Positions 51,733 to 61,499 are shown, numbered from the stretch's first letter. The stretch is DNA of 64,000 bases from Psychrobacter sp. 5A.1 (GCF_030407455.1 NZ_JASDDJ010000007.1:18943-82942); one strand, 5' to 3'. Program-made: numbers and translations. Notes: generated by a model from the sequence alone, not told the origin.

Positions 51733-52757
51733 TCCGCCTGCAAAACTATCTTGCCAAAGGCATCACCTTTTTGTAGCTCATGATGAGCCGCAACCACTTC
51801 AGAGAGTGGATAGGTTTTTTGAATTTTTAAGGTCAGCTTACCATCAGCCACTTGCTGTAACACACGCGCCATATCTTGACCGCTACGCTGCGACTTATAA
51901 CCTGCCACTTCTAAGTTTTTTTGCTTACCAGCTTCTTTGAGCTTATCAACCCAGATAGTTGGTAACACATTCACACGTGCGCCAGATTTGAGCACACTCA
52001 GCGCACGGACACCAGCTTCATCACCGACCAAATCGAGCAACACATCGGCTTGCAAATCAGGGAAGTCTTCATCCTTGGTATAATCTATCCAACCTACCAA
52101 CTTAGATTTGTCTATTAACTCATCAAGCTTGGCGTACTTTTCTGGCGAGCAGATAACTGTCACTTTAATATTATTTTTAGCCACTTTATTCATTAATAGC
52201 TGAATCAATAAGTGACCGACACCGCCTGCTGGCGCATTAATCACAACATGCTCACCTTTTTTGATATCGGCAAAATCCACAAACTGTAACGCCGTTTGTC
52301 CGATACAAGGCAACGCACCTGCCTGCGCTAAGGTGACATTTTCTGGTACTTTCGCAAGCAACTTGGCATCTACTGCCACGTATTGCGCATAACCGCTACC
52401 GCTAAAGGTCAAGGCTGCTACTCTATCTCCAACAGCAAACTCATCGCTATTGCTGCTGACTACTTCGCCTGATATATCAAACCCTAAAACAGCTGGCTGA
52501 CCATTCTCAAACTTGTCTTTACGAATGTTCTCCGCACCCCAGCCTTTGCCTTGGCGGGTTTTATAATCTACAGGGTTGATACCAGCATAAGCGATTTTTA
52601 CCAATACTTGGTCGTCCAGTAGTTCAGGAACATCAGCACCATCTTGGTATGTCATTACTTCAGGCTCACCGAACTCACGTATAAGTACGGCCTGCTGAGT
52701 CTTAGGTACGTGATGGTTAGCTTGTTGATTGTTATCAGTAGTAGAAGGTGTTGCCAT
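51729..52757 (-). CDS. NADP-dependent quinone oxidoreductase-like, medium-chain (MDR) family
   Basis: 342 aa with no structural zinc Cys cluster. N-terminal GroES-like domain (INPVDYKTRQGKGW, VLGFDISGEVV) and Rossmann domain with the NADP motif APAGGVGHLLIQL. This is the zinc-free branch that includes quinone oxidoreductases and enone reductases; substrate unknown. A 20-residue Asn/Gln/His-rich N-terminus precedes the conserved part. It follows the EEP-family gene by 26 bp in the same direction, so both are probably one transcript. Confidence 0.88.
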   Translation of the reverse strand: MATPSTTDNNQQANHHVPKTQQAVLIREFGEPEVMTYQDGADVPELLDDQVLVKIAYAGINPVDYKTRQGKGWGAENIRKDKFENGQPAVLGFDISGEVVSSNSDEFAVGDRVAALTFSGSGYAQYVAVDAKLLAKVPENVTLAQAGALPCIGQTALQFVDFADIKKGEHVVINAPAGGVGHLLIQLLMNKVAKNNIKVTVICSPEKYAKLDELIDKSKLVGWIDYTKDEDFPDLQADVLLDLVGDEAGVRALSVLKSGARVNVLPTIWVDKLKEAGKQKNLEVAGYKSQRSGQDMARVLQQVADGKLTLKIQKTYPLSEVVAAHHELQKGDAFGKIVLQAD

Positions 52758-52783
52758 CGTAGAATATCCTCGTATTTTATTTA

Positions 52784-53542
52784 TTAGGGCAGCATAAGCT
52801 CAGCACTGATAGGCAAATGATCCGATAGCGACGACCATGGTTTCCCCGTATGCACCCATGCATCTTTCACGAGCAAATTGCGCACATAAATACGATCTAA
52901 GCTGAGTACAGGTAACTTGGCTGGGAACGTTGGCATTAGCTTACCATGGCAGTGTTTAAAGGCTTCTGTCATACCTAGGCTAGTGGCCAGCTTATCGCAG
53001 GACATCTTTTTCCAATCGTTAAAATCACCTGCCAAAATAAGGGGTTGATCAGGTGCAATCTCATTTCGCACATAATCGCTAATCGCTTGATATTGCTTGA
53101 TACGATCGCGCTCAAACAAGTTCAAATGCGCACACAACACCACAACGGGCATCTCCCAACCAATAGGTTGGACTTCACAGTGCAGGACACCGCGCTGCTC
53201 AAGTTTATTGACAGTGATATTTACATTATGTTTTGGGTCTAGCGGAAAACGGCTCAATACCGCATTGCCGTGATGGCCATTCTCGTACTCTGAGTTTTTG
53301 CCATAGCTATTCTGTAGCTGCAAATACTCGCCAAACCATTCATGCTGAGACTGATCGGGGTATTCGTTGTATTGTATATTGCGTTTGAGGTTTTGGCCTT
53401 GCACTTCTTGCAAACACAATATATCCGAACCCACAGATTCTAAAGCTTGAGCAATGCCTTGCATTTTCACTTGTCGATTCAGCGGTGACATGCCTTTATG
53501 AATGTTATAGCTGGTTAAAATGAAAGAGTTTGTGGTAGTCAT
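52784..53542 (-). CDS. Endonuclease/exonuclease/phosphatase (EEP) family protein, YbhP-like
   Basis: 252 aa with the EEP metal-dependent fold motifs: SYNIHKG (Asn), CLQEVQ (Glu), HGNAVLSRFP, CAHLNL (His), GDFNDW (Asp, Asn) and SDHLPI (His). Enzymes of this fold cut nucleic acids or remove phosphates from lipids and nucleotides. The YbhP subgroup, as in E. coli next to a cardiolipin synthase gene, has no settled substrate. Start at ATG 53542. Upstream of the MDR oxidoreductase gene. Confidence 0.85.
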   Translation of the reverse strand: MTTTNSFILTSYNIHKGMSPLNRQVKMQGIAQALESVGSDILCLQEVQGQNLKRNIQYNEYPDQSQHEWFGEYLQLQNSYGKNSEYENGHHGNAVLSRFPLDPKHNVNITVNKLEQRGVLHCEVQPIGWEMPVVVLCAHLNLFERDRIKQYQAISDYVRNEIAPDQPLILAGDFNDWKKMSCDKLATSLGMTEAFKHCHGKLMPTFPAKLPVLSLDRIYVRNLLVKDAWVHTGKPWSSLSDHLPISAELMLP

Positions 53543-53630
53543 AGTTTGATTAATTATACACTCAGTATTTATAGAGTAAAAATCGATAGCGTAGCTGCGA
53601 TAGCACCCACAATGGTAGTAATAATAAACA

Positions 53631-53664
53631 TAAAAAAAGCATTGGTTCTTATCAAACCAATGCT
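53631..53664 (-). terminator. Terminator of the Balon gene
   Basis: AGCATTGGTT / AACCAATGCT stem with a T-rich loop; read on the minus strand it is followed by seven T. About 84 bp past the stop codon. Confidence 0.85.
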
Positions 53665-53747
53665 CCCATGTTATACCTATATGCCATCAATGGCTAATTC
53701 GAAAACAATCATTATTAATAGGCCGTTTTAAAACATACCTTGGCAAA

Positions 53748-54860
53748 TTAGTACCGAGTCACTAGAGCAATCGGCTGATCTTCGCCCATGATGTCTTGGG
53801 GCATAAATACCGCCTCACCGCCATTATGAATGACATGCTCAATGATTTCACCGACGGCATCGTCTGTGATACCTTCTGTAGTAGCATCATTTGCAGGGCT
53901 CAAGGTCTGTGCTTTTTCGTCAATTTTAGCGGACTGTATGTAGCCACGGCGTACATAAAGCGTCTCGCCAGCCCCTTGGAATGCGCTACGATACACTTCC
54001 TGCAAATCCGTCTGCAACATATTCGCACCGCGGGCTTTGTCCATTTCACCCAACGCAGCTTGATGTAGTGAGGTACGATAGTTTTCTACGGCTGCTTGTA
54101 CACTATCTACAATATGCTGAGCGCTACCATCTTCTAAATTGGTTGCGTTCGATACCGTGGCAATGATGTTTTCTGGACGATCACAGACTTCTTTATAGTA
54201 GCCAATATTTTTTGCATCACCGACTATTATGAGAGGCATTTTATGCTCGCCCCATAGTTCTTGGACACTCTTGTCAACTTGGTTAAAGAACTCTTTTAAA
54301 TGGCTACTCTCATTGTTTGCTGAGCGATCTGAACCACCATCACCCGTGGTATATAGCCCGTTATTTTCGACAGGGAACTGAATGTTTTCCATGTTGTTTT
54401 GGACATCATCCTCTTTGTCGAATTCTCTAACAACACGATCATTAGACGCTTCAATCAAACGCGCATTATCACGGGTCAAGACCACCGTATAATAATGAAC
54501 CGCACTGGCCATATCGCGAACCAAGTCACGCGTAGCAAATCTGTCTGAAATCACAACGCGCTCTGTTGTGTCAATTGGCATACGAACCACTTGCACATCA
54601 TCTGTACTCGCAAATATGGCCAAAGTATCGAGATTATAATTATGATTGAGCTCACTGATTTTATTTTGGATATTGTCTAAGATAGTGGTCGCCGTGCGCT
54701 TATCGTATTCTTTTGTCAGACGCTCTTCGACAATTTTTAATTGATTTTTTAGAGCGATAGGGTCTTGCTCGTTGGCGGGATGTTCACGATGTGTCTTAAC
54801 AAAGATACTTACTGCAGGGTTGGCTTTCGTTTCACGTAAGCTTTTAAGAGTCGCTTTCAT
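53748..54860 (-). CDS. Balon, eRF1/Pelota-like ribosome hibernation factor
   Basis: 370 aa, matching the AOC03_06830 family described from Psychrobacter urativorans, where the protein fills the ribosomal A site with EF-Tu in cold-shocked or starved cells and blocks translation without stopping elongation permanently. The N-terminal domain is about residues 1-115 (MKATLKSLRETKANPAVSIF). The middle domain begins at VHYYTVVLTRDNARLIEASN, and the C-terminal domain ends EAVFMPQDIMGEDQPIALVTRY. The release-factor motifs NIKS and GGQ are absent, as known for the family, so it should not cleave peptidyl-tRNA. AAGGAG lies 7 nt before the ATG, a strong ribosome site suiting rapid synthesis. Divergent from prlC. 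Confidence 0.93.
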   Translation of the reverse strand: MKATLKSLRETKANPAVSIFVKTHREHPANEQDPIALKNQLKIVEERLTKEYDKRTATTILDNIQNKISELNHNYNLDTLAIFASTDDVQVVRMPIDTTERVVISDRFATRDLVRDMASAVHYYTVVLTRDNARLIEASNDRVVREFDKEDDVQNNMENIQFPVENNGLYTTGDGGSDRSANNESSHLKEFFNQVDKSVQELWGEHKMPLIIVGDAKNIGYYKEVCDRPENIIATVSNATNLEDGSAQHIVDSVQAAVENYRTSLHQAALGEMDKARGANMLQTDLQEVYRSAFQGAGETLYVRRGYIQSAKIDEKAQTLSPANDATTEGITDDAVGEIIEHVIHNGGEAVFMPQDIMGEDQPIALVTRY

Positions 54861-55374
54861 GTATTGCTCCTTGTTTTATTATCGTTCATTTTCAACTTTA
54901 TGTATTTCTTTACTTATATCTTTCTTTATAAGCTTATAAATTCCTATCCGTGTTTTTCTGGCATCCTAGCGATGCCAAATATTCGCATTCCTTTACCTCG
55001 ATGCTAACAACTATACCCCACTCACTGTAGGGTTAATTTGCAAGCAAATGATAGCGCTTTGTAAGTAGAGCACTCTGTATTGTTAAAGGGCCAATTTATC
55101 CAACGTCATCTTCTATTGGCGCAGTCATCTTTAAGTACTGAATTTAAGTATTAAAATCTCGCCATTTACTGTTATGTTGCCAATACCGTTCTAATCCCTT
55201 GAATGGTATATGAGCACTTAGGTTGTATTTTTACCAAACGAACCCATCTTTTATATAACCTACCTATAAAACCACAATATACTAAAAATTCAACGCACTA
55301 TATTTTTGGTTAATTGATACCTTTTATTACATCACGCTTACTTAATAATTTATTCACTAATATCGGATACCTTT
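54861..55374. other. Divergent control region between Balon and prlC
   Basis: 514 bp without a gene. It contains a perfect 16-bp AT-rich palindrome 65 bp upstream of the Balon ATG (54925-54940). It should carry the Balon promoter, likely stress- or cold-responsive. No other repeat was recognised. Confidence 0.6.
54925..54940. promoter_or_regulatory. 16-bp perfect palindrome upstream of Balon
   Basis: TTTATAAGCTTATAAA lies about 65 bp before the Balon start codon. It could be a protein-binding operator or part of the -10 region of the promoter; AT-rich palindromes also arise by chance in this AT-rich context. Confidence 0.4.
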
Positions 55375-57552
55375 ATGACATCTACTTCTTCAGATTTGCG
55401 CCTTGTTGATTTTGCCGACACTGCACCACATACTTTACAGAACCAAGTGATTGACGCCATTGATACTGCCAATGCGTTCTTAGATACACTAACAGTGATA
55501 GAAAAAGATAGTGCTGAAAAAATAAGCGCTGAACAAGCGCTGGCAGATGTGATGAGCTTTGACCATATTAATCTGGCATTGGATCGTAGCTGGGGTATTT
55601 TGTCGCATCTCAATAGTGTGATGAGTAATGATGATATTCGTCATGTTCACCATGAGCTGTTGCCAAAGCTATCTGCTTACGGTACGCGAGTGGGACAGCA
55701 TCAGCCGTTGTTTAATCGCTATCAAGCTATCGTCAATGACACCGCATTTTTTGCTACGTTAGAGCCTGCGAGATCACGTGCCATTGAGCTTGCGCTACGA
55801 AGCTTTGAGTTATCAGGCGTTGCCTTACCTAAGGTGGAGCAAGAAAAATTTGCGGCTATCCAAAGTAAGCTATCTACCTTATCTGCGACATTTTCAGATA
55901 ATATCTTGGATGCGACGCAAGCCTTTGCATGGCCTTTGGAGGACTCGCAATTAAAGGGCCTAACAGAGAGTGGTTTGGCACTATTGGCAGATGCAGGTGA
56001 GCAGTACAAGGCTCGCGAGCTTGCCAGCGGCACCCTTAGCCAATCAGATGTAGATGCGCTCCCTAGCCCTTATTATGTCGCGAGTTTAAATATTCCCGTA
56101 TATTTAGCGGTCATGACTCATGCGGATGATCGCAGTCTGCGTGAGACGCTATATCATGCTTATGTCACACGCGCTTCTGAGTTCGACACGCACACCAATG
56201 CCAAAGGTGAGTCGCTAAATAACGCTGATATCATGAGTCAAATCCTCGCGTTACGCGAGCAAAAAGCCACGCTACTGGGTTTTGCAAATTATGCCGAAGT
56301 ATCTCTATCAACCAAAATGGCAGACAGTGTCTTAGAAGTTGAAACGTTCTTGCGCAATCTGGCAGCACAAGCAACCCCTGCTGCCAAAGCAGATTTGGCA
56401 CAATTGCAGAAATACGCAAGCGATTATGGCATTGACGAATTGCAGCCGTGGGATAGTGCCTATATCGCTGAAAAGGTAAAACAAAGCGAGTTTAGTTTGT
56501 CACAAGAAGAGATTCGCCCTTATTTCCCATTACCTAAAGTGATTAGTGGCTTGTTTGCTATCGTCGAGCGTTTGTACGGTATCAAAGTACAAGAGCAAAG
56601 TGAATCTGTATCACGTTGGCATAACGATGTGCATTTTTATCAGCTATTTGATGCGGACGATCGCTTGCTTGGCGGCTTCTATTTTGACCTATTTGCTCGC
56701 AGTGGTAAGCGAGGCGGTGCCTGGATGAATGGTTTTCAGTCTCGTTATAGCTATGACGAGCAAGATCACCAGCAGCTGCCTGTTTGCTTTATGGTCGGTA
56801 ATTTCACGCCAGCACTTGATGGTAAGCCAAGCTTATTGACTCATGACGAAGTACTGACCTTGTTCCATGAATTCGGTCATGGATTACATCATTTGTTGAC
56901 CCAAGTGACGGTCGGTGATGTCGCTGGTGTCAATGGTGTTGAGTGGGATGCGGTAGAGCTTCCAAGTCAGTTTATGGAAAACTGGGCTTGGGACGCTGAA
57001 GGCATCGCGCTTATCAGCAGTCACGTTGAGACTGGCGAACCGTTACCTAAAGACAAACTTGATGCCCTATTAGCAGTCAAAAACTTCCAGAGTGGACTGC
57101 AAACGCTGCGCCAAATCGAGTTTGCATTGTTTGATTTACTGATTCATGCTCACACGCCAGCGCTTAGCTATGACGATATTTTAGAGACGCTCAACACCGT
57201 CCGAAATGACATTGCTATTATGCAGACACCTGACTATAACCGCTTTGCAAACGGTTTTAGTCACATTTTCGCGGGTGGTTATGCCGCAGGTTATTACTCT
57301 TATAAATGGGCGGAGCTGCTATCAGCTGACGCGTTTAGTAAGTTTGAAGAAGAAGGTATTTTTAACCCAGCGACAGGTAAAGCATTCCGCGAGTCTGTCT
57401 TGTCTGTTGGTGGCAGTTTCCCAGCCAAAACCAATTTTGAAAACTTCCGTGGTCGTAGCGCCAGTATCGATGCCTTACTACGCCATAGCGGTTTTGCTAA
57501 TATTGAAAATATTGATGCCGACAATACCAAAATGACGCGCGAGGTCATCTAA
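55375..57552 (+). CDS. prlC: Oligopeptidase A (M3 zinc metallopeptidase)
   Basis: Cytoplasmic thimet-type peptidase that degrades oligopeptides, including cleaved signal peptides. 725 aa, slightly longer than E. coli PrlC. Zinc site HEFGHGLHHLL near residue 495, third ligand Glu in the downstream WDAVELPSQFMENW segment. AGGxxx-type ribosome site is not obvious. It runs directly into the YheV-like gene, whose ATG follows its stop codon at once. Confidence 0.96.
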   Translation: MTSTSSDLRLVDFADTAPHTLQNQVIDAIDTANAFLDTLTVIEKDSAEKISAEQALADVMSFDHINLALDRSWGILSHLNSVMSNDDIRHVHHELLPKLSAYGTRVGQHQPLFNRYQAIVNDTAFFATLEPARSRAIELALRSFELSGVALPKVEQEKFAAIQSKLSTLSATFSDNILDATQAFAWPLEDSQLKGLTESGLALLADAGEQYKARELASGTLSQSDVDALPSPYYVASLNIPVYLAVMTHADDRSLRETLYHAYVTRASEFDTHTNAKGESLNNADIMSQILALREQKATLLGFANYAEVSLSTKMADSVLEVETFLRNLAAQATPAAKADLAQLQKYASDYGIDELQPWDSAYIAEKVKQSEFSLSQEEIRPYFPLPKVISGLFAIVERLYGIKVQEQSESVSRWHNDVHFYQLFDADDRLLGGFYFDLFARSGKRGGAWMNGFQSRYSYDEQDHQQLPVCFMVGNFTPALDGKPSLLTHDEVLTLFHEFGHGLHHLLTQVTVGDVAGVNGVEWDAVELPSQFMENWAWDAEGIALISSHVETGEPLPKDKLDALLAVKNFQSGLQTLRQIEFALFDLLIHAHTPALSYDDILETLNTVRNDIAIMQTPDYNRFANGFSHIFAGGYAAGYYSYKWAELLSADAFSKFEEEGIFNPATGKAFRESVLSVGGSFPAKTNFENFRGRSASIDALLRHSGFANIENIDADNTKMTREVI

Positions 57553-57810
57553 ATGCGTTATCAGTCATCGAGTCCTAAGCGCCGATTTTTAGCAGGCGTG
57601 CGTTGTCCAAAATGTCAGGAAATGGATGCGGTCGTTCAAGTCAATATCGTCACGCCTGCACCCGATGAATACATTGAATGTACTCAGTGCGGACACACAG
57701 AGCATCGCCCCGACCCAGATGCCATCAGTGCAAAAAACCACTTAGAAGATCAAATGGCACGTGATGCTATGGCAACTGGCACCAGTGGCACAGTGAAATT
57801 TAAATCTTAA
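57553..57810 (+). CDS. YheV-like putative zinc-ribbon protein
   Basis: 85 aa. Two CxxC pairs, RCPKCQEMD near residue 18 and CTQCGHTEHRP near residue 43, form a zinc ribbon; the short basic N-terminus (KRRFLAG) is typical of YheV/DUF2387. The ATG starts directly after the prlC stop codon, so translation is coupled. Function unknown; prlC-yheV adjacency is conserved in gammaproteobacteria. Confidence 0.85.
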   Translation: MRYQSSSPKRRFLAGVRCPKCQEMDAVVQVNIVTPAPDEYIECTQCGHTEHRPDPDAISAKNHLEDQMARDAMATGTSGTVKFKS

Positions 57811-57881
57811 ATATCTATTTTTAAAAACCAATTTAGGCCGTATTGAACAGTCACAAATACTTTATTATTTAATAATCCATT

Positions 57882-57911
57882 AAGCCTATCTATCAATAGA
57901 TAGGCTTTTTA
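57882..57911 (+). terminator. Terminator of prlC-yheV
   Basis: AAGCCTATCTAT / ATAGATAGGCTT perfect stem with a CA loop, followed by T-run, 72 bp past the yheV stop codon. Confidence 0.92.
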
Positions 57912-57966
57912 TTTTGAGTTTGCTATAGTATGGCTAATTATATTCTTGACATGAATCGATCATAAT

Positions 57967-58515
57967 ATGAAACGAGAAAACATTCGCCCTTTACCAACCC
58001 ACTTCTCCAAGAAAAAAGTGACTAAAATACGCCAAAAAATTTGGGTCGTGCTTATTTTAGTATTGTTGCTTATTGCTATTGGCTATTTGATTTTAGGAAG
58101 ATCTGGCACTGAATCTACTCTACCTGTTCAAGGTACAACGTCAGTACCAATGACGGAACCGCTACAAACAGAGTTAACAACAGAAAATACGTCTGAAGAA
58201 CCTGACAATACTGCGCTTAATGACAGTATGTTGACAGATGAAACCTCCATCGAAGCAAATGATGAAAGTAGTACGATACCAAATCCTGCTGCTATATTAG
58301 AGGCACCTTTACCAGAAACGGACAGCCTAGCCAAAGAAGAAATTGATCGTCTAGAAGACGAGCGCAAGCGACTGGCCGAACAAGAAAAACTGACTACCGA
58401 ACAACTGACTATGAACAAACAGTTGACCGATATGAAGGCCGAACAAATTGACCTGCTTGAACAGCAAATAGCCCAACTAGAAGCAGCCAGCTCTACTAAA
58501 ACACAGGCGCAGTAA
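57967..58515 (+). CDS. Single-pass membrane protein with C-terminal coiled coil
   Basis: 182 aa of unknown function. A basic N-terminus (KRENIRP... and FSKKKVTKIRQK) is followed by one transmembrane helix at about residues 25-43 (WVVLILVLLLIAIGYLI), so the protein is probably N-in with a periplasmic tail. The tail is Thr/Ser/Glu-rich and low complexity to residue 120, then charged helix (EEIDRLEDERKRLAEQEKL) with heptad-like Leu spacing. No catalytic motif. Starts right after the prlC-yheV terminator and precedes the macro-like gene by 27 bp. Confidence 0.7.
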   Translation: MKRENIRPLPTHFSKKKVTKIRQKIWVVLILVLLLIAIGYLILGRSGTESTLPVQGTTSVPMTEPLQTELTTENTSEEPDNTALNDSMLTDETSIEANDESSTIPNPAAILEAPLPETDSLAKEEIDRLEDERKRLAEQEKLTTEQLTMNKQLTDMKAEQIDLLEQQIAQLEAASSTKTQAQ

Positions 58516-58542
58516 CTGCATACTTTTATCAAGAGGCATACG

Positions 58543-59106
58543 ATGGCGAAACTACAACTCACGCATGCCTCTATTTTAAATAGCAGTGCGCAGCTACTTG
58601 TTTTACCTGTCAATAATGCTGGGGTCGTTTTGGACCCTGTTCTTACGCGAGCAAAGACGTTATTTCCCGATAACTATCAGCGCTACCATCGTGCCTGCCG
58701 TGATGGAAGTCTGATCGTGGGTAGCTGCCTGCTTCATAAGCGCACACGTGAACAAGCTGGGCTTGGTATCAGTAGTAACGGCAATCAACCAAGTTATATT
58801 GCTAACCTTGTTATATCAGATCATCCTTATCATCCAGCTCGCATACGCTGGCTAACTGCAGCGTTGGTTGATTTTCAGCAGCAAATGATCTCACTCATAT
58901 GCTATCAAGGTATTCGTAGAGTGGCTCTACTTGCACGCCCGATCATTTATGAAAACCCGCGTGATGCTGAATCCAACAAAAATGATGGCTCAAATTCGCT
59001 TCCTTTAGATTGGTATACTGAGACGCTGCCTTTACTGATTGAGTACTTACAAGACTTGCCAAATCTGCATATCGACATACATCTGCCTAAAAATATCAAT
59101 TTATAA
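58543..59106 (+). CDS. Macro-domain-like protein with a modified ADP-ribose loop
   Basis: 187 aa. Residues about 20-62 (VLPVNNAGVVLDPVLTRAK, FPDNYQRYHRACRDGSLIVG) match the first half of DarG-like macro domains, which bind and remove ADP-ribose; the later YIANLVISDHP and RGIRRVALLARP stretches also line up. The Gly-rich catalytic loop (PPLGCGLGGL-like in DarG) reads PIIYENPRDAESN, so catalysis is doubtful. No DarT toxin gene is adjacent. It may bind ADP-ribose or nucleotide ligands, or be an inactive remnant. Follows the coiled-coil membrane protein gene by 27 bp. Confidence 0.6.
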   Translation: MAKLQLTHASILNSSAQLLVLPVNNAGVVLDPVLTRAKTLFPDNYQRYHRACRDGSLIVGSCLLHKRTREQAGLGISSNGNQPSYIANLVISDHPYHPARIRWLTAALVDFQQQMISLICYQGIRRVALLARPIIYENPRDAESNKNDGSNSLPLDWYTETLPLLIEYLQDLPNLHIDIHLPKNINL

Positions 59107-59121
59107 ATGGCCTTCTAGCTA

Positions 59122-59292
59122 GGACGGGTCATCAATTAGCACATTGATACATTTAGTGGTCTTAAAATGGCTAAATTTTGTCAAACATCCTCAGAGATCT
59201 TGTCAACATGTTCCATATTTACGGCGAGTCCTTCCTTGTTTGGCTGCAATTTTTCTCATTTTGAGCCCCACAATCTAAATAATGACATGCCC
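59122..59292. mobile_element. 171-bp TA-flanked miniature element (copy D)
   Basis: TA at 59120-59121 and 59293-59294; left end GGACGGGTCATCAATTAG inverted relative to right end ATAATGACATGCCC. The interior is nearly identical to the copy at 47815 but reversed. It lies 15 bp from the stop codon of the macro-like gene. Non-coding. Confidence 0.85.
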
Positions 59293-59315
59293 TAGGTCAT
59301 CGTCTTTTTTGAGCA

Positions 59316-59370
59316 CATAAAAAAACCGCCTTGGATACTCTGAATGAGCACCTCAAGGCGGTTTTTTATG
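59316..59370 (-). terminator. Terminator of pnp
   Basis: CATAAAAAAACCGCCTTG / CAAGGCGGTTTTTTATG, a 17-bp stem with a 20-nt loop that can itself form a small CTC/GAG stem. It ends the rpsO-pnp message 27 bp past the pnp stop codon, and its symmetry lets it act on the plus strand too. Confidence 0.9.
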
Positions 59371-59396
59371 ACTTAAACTACATCAAATATTAAGTA

Positions 59397-61499
59397 TTAG
59401 TTCTGCTCAATACCTTTCATAGTCAGCTTAATACGACCACGGTTGTCAACGTCTTGGACAAGCACTTTGACGATCTGACCTTCTTTTAGATAGTCAGATA
59501 CATTTTCTACGCGCTCTTCTGCGATTTGTGAGATATGTACTAGGCCATCAGTGTTTGGCAATACGTTAACAAATGCACCGAAGTCAACAATACGAGCAAC
59601 TGTACCTTCGTAAGTTTTACCAACTTCAACTTCAGCAGTCAATGCTTCGATTTTACCAATAGCGGCTTTAGTCGCTGCTTTGTTTTCACCAAAGATACGA
59701 ATCGTGCCACCATCATCGATATCGATAACGGCGCCAGTTTCTTCCGTTAGCTGACGAATCATCGCGCCGCCTTTACCGATTACATCACGGATTTTGTCCG
59801 GATTGATTTCGATAACCGCATAGTTAGGCGCATGAGCGTTAATTTCAGTACGGCTCTCTGGCAATACTTTATTCATCGCATCTAGGATATGGATACGACC
59901 GGCATGGGCTTGCTTAAGCGCTTGCTCCATGATATCAGGCGTAATACCTTCGATTTTGATATCCATCTGCAGCGCAGTGATACCGTCTTTAGAACCAGCA
60001 ACTTTAAAGTCCATATCGCCAAGATGATCTTCATCACCTAAGATGTCTGAGAGTACTGCGAAACGCTCGCCTTCTTTAACCAGACCCATCGCGATACCAG
60101 CAACTGGTGCTTTTAATGGTACGCCTGCATCCATCAATGCCAAACTTGCACCACAAACAGACGCCATAGAAGATGAACCGTTTGATTCAGTAATCTCTGA
60201 TACCACACGGATGACATATGGGAAGCGTTCGCTATCTGGAAGCATTGCTTGTACACCGCGACGTGCTAAACGGCCATGACCGATTTCACGACGTTTTGGA
60301 ATACCTTCACGGCCCGTTTCACCTACTGAGAAATGCGGGAAGTTGTAATGCAGCATGAAATGGTCACGGATAGTGCCACCTAGCGAGTCAATCATGTTGA
60401 CGTCACGACTGTTACCCAATGTGGTGGTAACCAATGCTTGCGTCTCACCACGAGTGAATAATGCTGAACCATGCGTGAATGGCAATACACCAACTTGTAC
60501 GTCAAGCGCGCGAACGGTCTCAAGATCACGACCATCGATACGTGGCTTACCTGACAAGATATTGTCACGAACGGTACGATACTTAAGGTCGTTATAGATT
60601 TCTTTTAGCTCAGATACCGTTTCAGCATAAGTTTCTGACTCAGCATCACCAGCAAGTGCATCGATAATTGATTGCTTGATTTCGTCAAGCTTAGCGTAAC
60701 GTTCTTGCTTGTCTGTGGTAGTGTAAGCGTCAGCCACTTGCTCACCGAACTGCTCTTTCATGCTGCTGGTAAGCGCTTGGTCGCGCTCAGGGGCACTATA
60801 CTGTTGCTTAGCAGTACCGATTTCTTCTGCCATTGACGCAATGTTGTCGATGACGATTTGCTGTTGCTGATGACCGTATAATACCGCGCCTAGCATCTGA
60901 TCTTCTGAAAGCTCTGCCGCTTCAGATTCAACCATCAATACCGCAGACTTCGTACCAGCCACAACCAAGTCAAGATCACTCTCTTTGAGCTGTTCAATCG
61001 TTGGGTTCAACAGGTATTCACCGTTGATAAAGCCAACACGAGCAGCAGCAACAGGACCATTAAATGGTGCGTCAGAGATAGCCAAAGCTGCCGAAGCACC
61101 GATTAGTGCAGCGATGTCTGCAGACTGAGTTTTGTCTGATGATACAACCGTCGCTGTAATCTGAATTTCGTTCACATAGCCTTCTGGGAATAGTGGACGA
61201 ATCGGACGGTCAATCAAACGTGACGTTAGGGTTTCAAACTCGCTCGCGCGGCCTTCACGTTTGCCGTAAGCACCTGGGATTTTACCCGCTGCATACATTT
61301 TTTCTTGGTAGTTTACGGTTAGCGGAAAGAAGTTTTGACCTTCTTTGGCCTCTGATTTTACGACCGCTGCAACTAGCACAGTCACGCCACCCATGTGTAC
61401 TAAAATAGAGTTTGCTTGACGGGCAATACGGCCTGTCTCGATAACAACCTGCTGGTTGCCATACTGAAATTCACGCTTAATGGTATTAAACATTGTCAT
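59397..61499 (-). CDS. pnp: Polyribonucleotide nucleotidyltransferase (PNPase)
   Basis: 3'-to-5' phosphorolytic exoribonuclease of the RNA degradosome. 700 aa. Two RNase PH domains ([21 protein letters not shown] and [18 protein letters not shown] segments, seen as [15 protein letters not shown]), then a KH domain ([19 protein letters not shown]) and an S1 domain ([21 protein letters not shown]). GGAAG precedes the ATG at 61499. Follows rpsO as in most gammaproteobacteria, but here after a 735-bp gap with a terminator in between. Confidence 0.97.
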   Translation of the reverse strand: MTMFNTIKREFQYGNQQVVIETGRIARQANSILVHMGGVTVLVAAVVKSEAKEGQNFFPLTVNYQEKMYAAGKIPGAYGKREGRASEFETLTSRLIDRPIRPLFPEGYVNEIQITATVVSSDKTQSADIAALIGASAALAISDAPFNGPVAAARVGFINGEYLLNPTIEQLKESDLDLVVAGTKSAVLMVESEAAELSEDQMLGAVLYGHQQQQIVIDNIASMAEEIGTAKQQYSAPERDQALTSSMKEQFGEQVADAYTTTDKQERYAKLDEIKQSIIDALAGDAESETYAETVSELKEIYNDLKYRTVRDNILSGKPRIDGRDLETVRALDVQVGVLPFTHGSALFTRGETQALVTTTLGNSRDVNMIDSLGGTIRDHFMLHYNFPHFSVGETGREGIPKRREIGHGRLARRGVQAMLPDSERFPYVIRVVSEITESNGSSSMASVCGASLALMDAGVPLKAPVAGIAMGLVKEGERFAVLSDILGDEDHLGDMDFKVAGSKDGITALQMDIKIEGITPDIMEQALKQAHAGRIHILDAMNKVLPESRTEINAHAPNYAVIEINPDKIRDVIGKGGAMIRQLTEETGAVIDIDDGGTIRIFGENKAATKAAIGKIEALTAEVEVGKTYEGTVARIVDFGAFVNVLPNTDGLVHISQIAEERVENVSDYLKEGQIVKVLVQDVDNRGRIKLTMKGIEQN

